A DNA stretch of 64,000 nucleotides. It comes from Sphaerisporangium rubeum. Lineage in GTDB: Bacteria; Actinomycetota; Actinomycetes; Streptosporangiales; Streptosporangiaceae. The stretch lies in NCBI RefSeq assembly GCF_014207705.1, contig NZ_JACHIU010000001.1:1488001-1552000 (forward strand), in the 5' to 3' direction. The translations under genes and the position numbers were made by a program. The notes under the pieces were generated by a model. The model did no database searches. It had not been told where the DNA came from and saw nothing but the letters and a program-made list of their open reading frames with translations. Of this stretch, positions 58,688 to 64,000 are shown one piece after another (the stretch's first letter is position 1; every line of letters begins with the position of its first letter).

Positions 58688-59095
58688 TCATGGGGGGAAG
58701 GGGAGGCGGAAGGTGCCGGGGGCCACGAAGGGGAGTTTGGCCTCTATGGACTTTTCCAGCTGGGTCACGCAGATCTGTTGGGCCGTGGTGGTGCCGGCGC
58801 CTTTCATGCAGTCGTTGTAGGCGGTCAGTTCGCCGCTGAAGTACGTCTGGAACCAGGTGACCGATGCGGCCAGGGCGATGGAGACGGCGGAGAGCAGGGA
58901 GCCGAGAACCGGCATGAGGACCGACGATCGGGTGCGGGAGAGGGTGCGCCAGGCGCGGAAGCCGACGATCAGGGCGAAGACGCCGAGGGCCAGGCCCAGG
59001 ACTGGGACGATCATGGTCAGCGCCAGCGCGCCGATCGCGAGCAGCAGCGCGCGGCGGCCGACCTCGGCTCCCGTGGGCTCGGCGGGTGGTAGCAC
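58688..59095 (-). CDS. Small membrane protein of unknown function
   Basis: The 135-residue product has two to three membrane helices (RALLLAIGALALTMIVPVLG; ALGVFALIVGF; VLGSLLSAVSIALAAS). A C-terminal extracytoplasmic part with two Cys (NDCMKGAGTTTAQQICV) follows. It resembles DUF4190-like proteins but no family is certain. GTG 59095 is the start. It is divergent from purN. Confidence 0.65.
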   Translation of the reverse strand: MLPPAEPTGAEVGRRALLLAIGALALTMIVPVLGLALGVFALIVGFRAWRTLSRTRSSVLMPVLGSLLSAVSIALAASVTWFQTYFSGELTAYNDCMKGAGTTTAQQICVTQLEKSIEAKLPFVAPGTFRLPFPP

Positions 59096-59166
59096 CCCGA
59101 CCTCCTCTGCGTCGTGGAGAGCGAGGGGCCGATACGCTGACTGCGGTACGTCAACGTCGCTCTGAG

Positions 59167-59182
59167 AAGGAGTGCAGCCCTG
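59167..59182 (+). promoter_or_regulatory. purN ribosome site and CTG start
   Basis: AAGGAG at 59167-59172, a strong ribosome-binding site, lies 7 bases before CTG at 59180. In this frame no ATG, GTG or TTG lies between the upstream TGA (59138) and 59180. The phosphate loop SGSGTNLQ begins nine residues after the CTG. Confidence 0.8.
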
Positions 59183-59797
59183 TCGGCTCGGCTCGTCGTC
59201 CTCGTCTCCGGTTCGGGGACCAACCTACAGGCCCTCATCGACGCCTCCGCCGATGACGCATTCGGCGCCAAGGTCGTCGCGGTCGGCGCGGACCGTGACG
59301 GCATCGAAGGGCTGGCCAGGGCCGGCCGGGCCGGGCTGCCGTCGTTCGTGGCCAAGGTCTCCGACCATCCGAACAGAGCGGCCTGGGATGTGGCGCTGCG
59401 CGACGCCATCGCGGCGCACAAGCCCGATCTCGTGGTGTCCGCCGGGTTCATGAAGATCCTCGGCCCCGAGGTGCTCGCGGCCTTCCCCGTCGTCAACACC
59501 CATCCGGCGCTGCTGCCGTCCTTCCCCGGCGCGCACGCGGTCCCCGAGGCCCTCGCGTACGGCGTCCGGGTGACGGGATGCACGGTCCATCTGGTGGACG
59601 CGGGGGTGGACACCGGGCCGGTCATCGCTCAGGAGGCGGTGAGCGTGGAGGATGGTGACGACGAGTCCTCGCTGCACGAGCGCATCAAGAGCGTGGAGCG
59701 CCGCCTGCTGGTCGACGTGGTCGGCCGCATGGCGCGGGACGGCTGGTCCGTGACCGGCCGCCGGGTCCGCCTCGGCGGCGAGCCCTCGGCACAGTGA
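59180..59797 (+). CDS. purN: Phosphoribosylglycinamide formyltransferase
   Basis: It transfers a formyl group from 10-formyl-THF to GAR in purine synthesis. The 205-residue enzyme has the phosphate loop [15 protein letters not shown], the catalytic region [18 protein letters not shown] and the Asp in [13 protein letters not shown]. The start is CTG 59180, because it gives the full N-terminus and has AAGGAG at the right distance. The next possible standard start is GTG 59348, which would delete the first 56 residues, including the substrate loop. It precedes purH by 38 bp. Confidence 0.92.
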   Translation: MSARLVVLVSGSGTNLQALIDASADDAFGAKVVAVGADRDGIEGLARAGRAGLPSFVAKVSDHPNRAAWDVALRDAIAAHKPDLVVSAGFMKILGPEVLAAFPVVNTHPALLPSFPGAHAVPEALAYGVRVTGCTVHLVDAGVDTGPVIAQEAVSVEDGDDESSLHERIKSVERRLLVDVVGRMARDGWSVTGRRVRLGGEPSAQ

Positions 59798-59835
59798 CTA
59801 TGTCCGGGCGGTCCGGACACAGGGAGGAGCACCAA

Positions 59836-61383
59836 GTGACCCGCATCGCCATCCGGCGCGCGCTGATCACGGTTTACGACAAGTCAGGGCTGGAGGAGCT
59901 GGTCCGGGCCCTGGACGCCGCCGGCGTCGAGATCGTCTCCACCGGCGGCACGGCCTCCAAGATCGCCTCGTTCGGGGTGCCGGTGACGCCGGTGGAGTCG
60001 CTGACCGGTTTCCCCGAGTGCCTCGGCGGCCGGGTCAAGACCCTGCATCCCCGTGTGCACGCCGGCCTGCTCGCCGACGGCGCCAACCCCTCCCACGTCA
60101 AGCAACTCGAAGAGCTGGAGATCGAGCCGTTCCAGCTCGTCGTGGTCAACCTGTACCCGTTCCAGGAGACCGTGGCGTCCGGCGCGTCCCCGGAGGAGTG
60201 CGTCGAGCAGATCGACATCGGCGGCCCCGCCATGATCAGGGCCGCGGCCAAGAACCACGGCACCGTGGCGGTCGTCACCGACCCCGGCCGGTACGGCGAC
60301 GTCCTCGCCGCACTGGAGGCCGGCGGTTTCACCGAGACCGACCGGCGCCGCCTCGCCGCCGCCGCGTACGCGCACACCGCCTCGTACGACACCGTGGTGG
60401 CCTCGTGGTTCGCGAACGTCTACACGCCGGAGGAGGACACCTCCTGGCCGGGCTTCATGGGAGCCACCTGGCGGCGGCGCGCGGTGCTGCGGTACGGCGA
60501 GAACCCCCACCAGGGGGCCGCGCTGTACTCGGGTGGCACCGACGGGCTCGCCAACGCCGAGCAGTTGCACGGCAAGGAGATGTCCTACAACAACTACGTG
60601 GACGCCGACGCCGCCTGGCGCGCGGCCTGGGACTTCACCGAGCCGGCCGTGGCGATCATCAAGCACGCCAACCCGTGCGGCCTCGCGGTCGGGGCCGACG
60701 TCGCCGACGCGCACCGCAAGGCGCACGCCTGCGACCCGGTGTCGGCGTACGGCGGGGTGATCGCGGTGAACGGCGAGGTGACCGCCGAGCTGGCCGAGCA
60801 GATCGCCCCGATCTTCACCGAGGTCGTCGTGGCGCCGTCGTTCGCGCCGCAGGCCCTGGACGTGCTGACCAAGAAGAAGAACATCCGGCTGCTGCGCTGC
60901 CCCGCGGGCCCGGCGAACCCCGCCGAGTTCCGGCGCGTCGACGGCGGCCTGCTGGTGCAGACCGTCGACCGTGTGGACGCCTCCGGCGACGACCCCGCGA
61001 CGTGGGAGCTGAAGGCGGGGGAGCCGGCGTCGCCTGAGGTGCTGGCCGACCTGGCGTTCGCCTGGCGGGCCTGCCGTTCGGTCAAGTCCAACGCGATCTT
61101 GCTGGCCGCGGACGGCGCCACCGTCGGCGTCGGCATGGGGCAGGTCAACCGGGTCGACTCGGCGCGCCTCGCGGTGGCGCGGGCCGGGGACCGCGCCGCG
61201 GGGTCGGTGGCGGCCTCGGACGCGTTCTTCCCGTTCCCCGACGGTCTTGAGGTGCTCGTCGAGGCCGGTGTCAGGGCCGTCGTCGAGCCCGGCGGCTCCG
61301 TCAGGGACGACGAGGTGATCGCCGCCGCGGCCGCGGCGGGCATCACCCTGTACTTCACCGGGACCCGCCACTTCTTCCACTGA
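59836..61383 (+). CDS. purH: Bifunctional AICAR transformylase / IMP cyclohydrolase
   Basis: It makes the last two steps of IMP synthesis. The 515-residue protein has an N-terminal cyclohydrolase (MGS-like) domain ([42 protein letters not shown]) and a C-terminal AICAR transformylase ([34 protein letters not shown]). GTG 59836 follows AGGGAGGAG at 6-base spacing and is preferred over the GTG at 59794 that overlaps purN. The order purN-purH-folD joins the formyl-donor and formyl-transfer enzymes. Confidence 0.97.
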   Translation: MTRIAIRRALITVYDKSGLEELVRALDAAGVEIVSTGGTASKIASFGVPVTPVESLTGFPECLGGRVKTLHPRVHAGLLADGANPSHVKQLEELEIEPFQLVVVNLYPFQETVASGASPEECVEQIDIGGPAMIRAAAKNHGTVAVVTDPGRYGDVLAALEAGGFTETDRRRLAAAAYAHTASYDTVVASWFANVYTPEEDTSWPGFMGATWRRRAVLRYGENPHQGAALYSGGTDGLANAEQLHGKEMSYNNYVDADAAWRAAWDFTEPAVAIIKHANPCGLAVGADVADAHRKAHACDPVSAYGGVIAVNGEVTAELAEQIAPIFTEVVVAPSFAPQALDVLTKKKNIRLLRCPAGPANPAEFRRVDGGLLVQTVDRVDASGDDPATWELKAGEPASPEVLADLAFAWRACRSVKSNAILLAADGATVGVGMGQVNRVDSARLAVARAGDRAAGSVAASDAFFPFPDGLEVLVEAGVRAVVEPGGSVRDDEVIAAAAAAGITLYFTGTRHFFH

Positions 61384-61391
61384 CGCGCGCG

Positions 61392-61417
61392 GCCGCCGCG
61401 CCTCGCGGCGCGGCGGC
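61392..61417 (+). terminator. Hairpin between purH and folD
   Basis: GCCGCCGCGCC pairs exactly with GGCGCGGCGGC around a TCGC loop, between the purH stop and the folD start 19 bp later. It may be an attenuator or a processing site, since folD follows immediately. Confidence 0.65.
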
Positions 61418-61435
61418 ATGGGATGATGGCGAGCT

Positions 61436-62287
61436 GTGAGCGCGCAGATTCTCGACGGCAAGGCGACCGCCGCCAAGATCAAGGCAGACCTGGCGCAGCG
61501 GGTGGCACGGCTCGCCACCCAAGGTGTCACGCCGGGCCTCGGCACGATCCTGGTCGGCGACGACCCCGGCAGCCAGATCTACGTGGCCGGCAAGCACCGC
61601 GACTGCGCCGAGGTCGGCATCGCGTCCATCCGCAGGGACCTGCCGGAGACCGCGACCCAGGCCGACGTCGAGGCCGCCATCGACGAGCTCAACGCCGACC
61701 CCGCCTGCACCGGCTACATCGTGCAGCTCCCGCTGCCGCGCCACCTCGACACCCAGGCCCTGATCGAGCGCATGGACCCGGCCAAGGACGCCGACGGCCT
61801 GCACCCGGTCAACCTCGGCCGCCTCGTCCACATGGTCGACGCTCCGCTGCCGTGCACCCCTCGCGGCATCGTGGTCCTGCTCCAGGAGTACGGCGTCCCC
61901 CTCAAGGGTGCGGACGTCACCGTCGTCGGCCGCGGCATCACGGTCGGCCGTCCCCTCGGCCTGCTGCTCACCCGCCGCACCGAGAACGCCACGGTCACCC
62001 TCTGCCACACCGGCACCCACGACCTGCCGTCCCGCATCCGCCAGGCCGACATCGTGATCGCCGCCGCCGGAGTCCCCGGTCTGGTCACGCGCGACATGGT
62101 GAAGCCCGGCGCCGCCGTCCTCGACGTCGGCGTCTCGCGCGTGGACGGCAGGCTGGCCGGCGACGTGTCCCCCGAGGTCCGCGAGGTGGCGGGCTTCGTG
62201 GCCCCGAACCCCGGCGGTGTCGGGCCCATGACCCGCGCCATGCTGCTCACCAACGTCGTGGAGGCCGCCGAGCGGCGCAGCCGCTGA
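61436..62287 (+). CDS. folD: Methylenetetrahydrofolate dehydrogenase/cyclohydrolase
   Basis: It interconverts methylene-, methenyl- and 10-formyl-tetrahydrofolate, supplying the formyl donor for PurN and PurH. The 283-residue protein has the catalytic Tyr/Lys segment [26 protein letters not shown] and the NADP segment [16 protein letters not shown], and ends [20 protein letters not shown] 61436 is the start, 52 bp after purH. Confidence 0.97.
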   Translation: MSAQILDGKATAAKIKADLAQRVARLATQGVTPGLGTILVGDDPGSQIYVAGKHRDCAEVGIASIRRDLPETATQADVEAAIDELNADPACTGYIVQLPLPRHLDTQALIERMDPAKDADGLHPVNLGRLVHMVDAPLPCTPRGIVVLLQEYGVPLKGADVTVVGRGITVGRPLGLLLTRRTENATVTLCHTGTHDLPSRIRQADIVIAAAGVPGLVTRDMVKPGAAVLDVGVSRVDGRLAGDVSPEVREVAGFVAPNPGGVGPMTRAMLLTNVVEAAERRSR

Positions 62288-62874
62288 GCACGCCGCTTCC
62301 CTGAGTCACGCCTTCCGGAATCAGGGGTTTCCCGCGTCGCGTTTCATGCGGCGTTTCCGTGGCACGCGTTCACGCACCGCGTTTCCGTGGGTTTGCGGTG
62401 GCATGAGCGACCCTGTACCGCGCTTACGGCGAGGCGGCCGACCGTACCATGTTTCCCGTTCTCACCGTTTCATTCATAGTTCTGGCATCCGGATTGACCT
62501 GCTATGCCTCCCCAGTCCAGTGGCACTTTTCCGTACTTATACGGATGTCACTACGGATGTTCAACAAAGAAACCGGGGCCTAGCGTCGCGGCAGGGCGGT
62601 GATGACCCGCCCTCGCTCAGGAGGAGTGCCGCGACGTGACATTTCCCCGCATCCCGCCGTAGCAGCCGCTGAAGTTCCATGGCCGTCGATCCCGCCATGG
62701 GAGAACGCTCCGCCGGGCCGACCGGCACCGGCGCGCATCGCTCGATTTCTCTCATCATCCCCCAAACTCCCGTACGACCGGACCGCCGATCCCCTTCCGG
62801 CGGTGCGGTGAGTCGCGCGCGCCTACCCCCGGCGCGTCGCGACCCAGGGAGGCAGAGAAAGGAAAGAACCGCCC
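62288..62874. other. Leader and upstream region of the M4 peptidase
   Basis: No accepted gene. A 12-bp direct repeat GCGTTTCCGTGG occurs near 62350 and 62380. The less GC-rich part near 62460-62570 may hold the promoter (TTGACC near 62494) and has two ACGGATGT copies. From 62585 to 62635 lies a nested hairpin, described separately. The rest looks like an untranslated leader. Confidence 0.4.
62585..62662 (+). promoter_or_regulatory. Nested hairpin with possible 8-residue leader peptide
   Basis: GTCGCGGCA (62585-62593) pairs with TGCCGCGAC (62627-62635), and inside it GGGCGG (62594-62599) pairs with CCGCCC (62607-62612). The sequence AGGAGGAG (62619-62626) lies within the outer loop. A GTG at 62636, 9 bases after it, opens a frame of 8 codons (MTFPRIPP) ending in TAG at 62660-62662. 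It could be a leader or riboregulator acting on the M4 peptidase 210 bp downstream. Confidence 0.35.
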
Positions 62875-64000
62875 ATGAGGCGCAGAGCTCTGCTCTCGGT
62901 GACCGCCACCGTGGCGATGATCGCCGTGGTGGTCCCGGCCACTCCGGCCGCGGCCAAGCCCCCGCCAGGCAGCCAGGACAAGGTACAGGCCGCCGCCGCC
63001 GACCCCGCGCAGCGCGCCACCTCCGCCGCCGACCTGGCGGTCGCGAGCGGCGTCGACAACCTGAGGGTCGGCCTCAGCGAGACCTACAAGCGCACCGGTG
63101 TCACGGCCGGTGCGGGTGGCCTCTACTACGTCACCTACGACCGCACGTACAAGGGCCTGCCGATGGTCGGCGGCGACGCGGTCGTGGTCGCCGACGGCAG
63201 CGGAAAGGTGCGCTCCACCACGGCGGCCTCACCGGCGACCCGTGCCGCGCTGTCCACCACGCCGGCGATCACGGCGGAGGCGGCCACCGAGACCGCCAAG
63301 TCGGTGCTCGAGCGTGTGGACGACACCGCCGCGGCCCGCCTGGTCGTGCTGGCCTGGGGTGCCAAGCCGCTGCTGGCCTGGGAGGCCAAGGTCGCGGGTG
63401 TCGCGAACGGCAAGCCGAGCATCCAGCACGTGTTCGTCGACGCCAGGACCGGTGAGATCGCCGACTCCTACGACGATGTGCGCGCCGGCACCGGCACCGG
63501 CTACTACAACGGCACCGTCACCATCAGCACCTCCGGCTCCGGCTCCTCGTGGTCCATGGCCGACTCGACACGCAGCGGCATCCGGTGCGGCGGCCAGAAC
63601 GGCTCGACCTACACCGGCACCGACGACGCCTGGGGCACCGGCGGCGGCACCAACCTGGAGACGGCCTGCGTCGACGCGCTGTACGCCGTGCAGAAGGAAT
63701 GGGACATGCTCAGCGCATGGCTCGGCCGCAACGGCATCAACGGCAGCGGCGGCGGCTTCCCCGCGCGCGTCGGCCTGAACGACGTCAACGCGTACTGGAA
63801 CGGCAGCTACACCAACTTCGGCCACTCGCAGGACAACCAGCGCCAGGCCACCCCGATCGACGTCGTCGCGCACGAGTTCGGTCACGCCATCTTCCAGACC
63901 ACCCCCGGTGGCGCCGGCTCCGGCAACGAGAACGGCGGCATCAACGAGGCGACCGGTGACATTTTCGGCGCGCTGACCGAGGCGTACACCAACAACCCGA
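62875..64000 (+). CDS. M4-family (thermolysin-like) secreted metallopeptidase, 3' truncated by window
   Basis: The first 375 residues are visible. A signal peptide (LLSVTATVAMIAVVVPATPAAA) is followed by an FTP-type propeptide (TYDRTYKGLPMVGGDAVVV) and an M4 catalytic domain. Zinc ligands H333 and H337 are in VVAHEFGHAIFQ, and the third, E358, in GGINEATGDIFGAL. It is an extracellular zinc endopeptidase made as a zymogen. ATG 62875 follows AGAAAGGAAAG. The 3' end and any C-terminal domain lie outside the window. Confidence 0.95.
   Translation, partial: MRRRALLSVTATVAMIAVVVPATPAAAKPPPGSQDKVQAAAADPAQRATSAADLAVASGVDNLRVGLSETYKRTGVTAGAGGLYYVTYDRTYKGLPMVGGDAVVVADGSGKVRSTTAASPATRAALSTTPAITAEAATETAKSVLERVDDTAAARLVVLAWGAKPLLAWEAKVAGVANGKPSIQHVFVDARTGEIADSYDDVRAGTGTGYYNGTVTISTSGSGSSWSMADSTRSGIRCGGQNGSTYTGTDDAWGTGGGTNLETACVDALYAVQKEWDMLSAWLGRNGINGSGGGFPARVGLNDVNAYWNGSYTNFGHSQDNQRQATPIDVVAHEFGHAIFQTTPGGAGSGNENGGINEATGDIFGALTEAYTNNP

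Noticed and set aside
62599-62811. A 70-residue frame between folD and the M4 peptidase
   Set aside because: It shows Arg/Pro/Ser-rich composition and overlaps the leader hairpins; no ribosome site at the expected distance.

Overview
The window is about 64 kb of very high-GC actinobacterial DNA: GC-rich third codon positions, many GTG starts, ATGA/GTGA start-stop overlaps, WhiB/Streptomyces-type core gene order, CIRCE-controlled groES-groEL1, an XRE/HATPase pair, and DUF397, DUF5319 and DUF6350 genes. From gene content I infer a filamentous actinomycete, perhaps Streptosporangiaceae. The order groES-groEL1 / sigma factor / DUF5319 / guaB-guaB3 / guaA / pcrA / sucCD / DUF6350-purN-purH-folD matches, from memory, a core chromosomal arm also found in Streptomyces. 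The genus is not settled by what can be seen here.

Layout. 1-4.4 kb: a long coiled-coil protein, a THUMP-like methyltransferase with a heptapeptide repeat insert, and repeat-rich intergenic DNA. 4.4-11 kb: groES-groEL1 under a CIRCE operator, an ECF/SigD-ShbA type sigma factor with a tiny coupled RsdA-like ORF, DUF5319, then guaB and guaB3. 11-15 kb: nagA with a SIS-domain gene (amino-sugar catabolism), divergent from glpD. 15-22.6 kb: a beta-propeller lipoprotein, guaA, an acyltransferase, a DUF2157/GDYXXLXY membrane pair and DUF397. 22.7-29.3 kb: a secreted polysaccharide deacetylase and a probable cell-surface glycopolymer block (degenerate CDP-alcohol phosphotransferase-like protein, sulfotransferase, GT4, and a GT2/CDP-glycerol glycerophosphotransferase fusion). 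29.5-34.4 kb: a form II coxS-L-M-like molybdenum hydroxylase operon with coxG. 34.6-38.4 kb: PspC membrane proteins and a PspC-histidine kinase/LuxR response regulator pair. 38.7-45.6 kb: two metalloproteases, a LmbE-type deacetylase, pcrA, and sucC-sucD.

Between sucD and the DUF6350-purN-purH-folD block lies about 11 kb of accessory DNA. It holds an intact IS4-family element with matching 13-bp flanks, a lower-GC block (membrane protein with an FISYA motif, XRE-TPR regulator, HATPase protein), an arabinoxylan pair (CBM2-GH62 and GH10-CBM2) with probable LacI-type operators, decayed hydrolase and LuxR genes, and a secreted alpha/beta hydrolase. The window ends inside a secreted M4 metallopeptidase.

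The most notable observations are: a CTG start for purN; loss of key catalytic residues in the CDP-alcohol phosphotransferase-like protein inside the glycopolymer block; a minimal RsdA-like ORF coupled to the sigma gene; several short-period tandem repeat arrays (10, 21, 38 and 42 bp) placed at gene ends; and a nested hairpin/leader-peptide candidate before the M4 peptidase. No tRNA, rRNA or CRISPR array was recognised.
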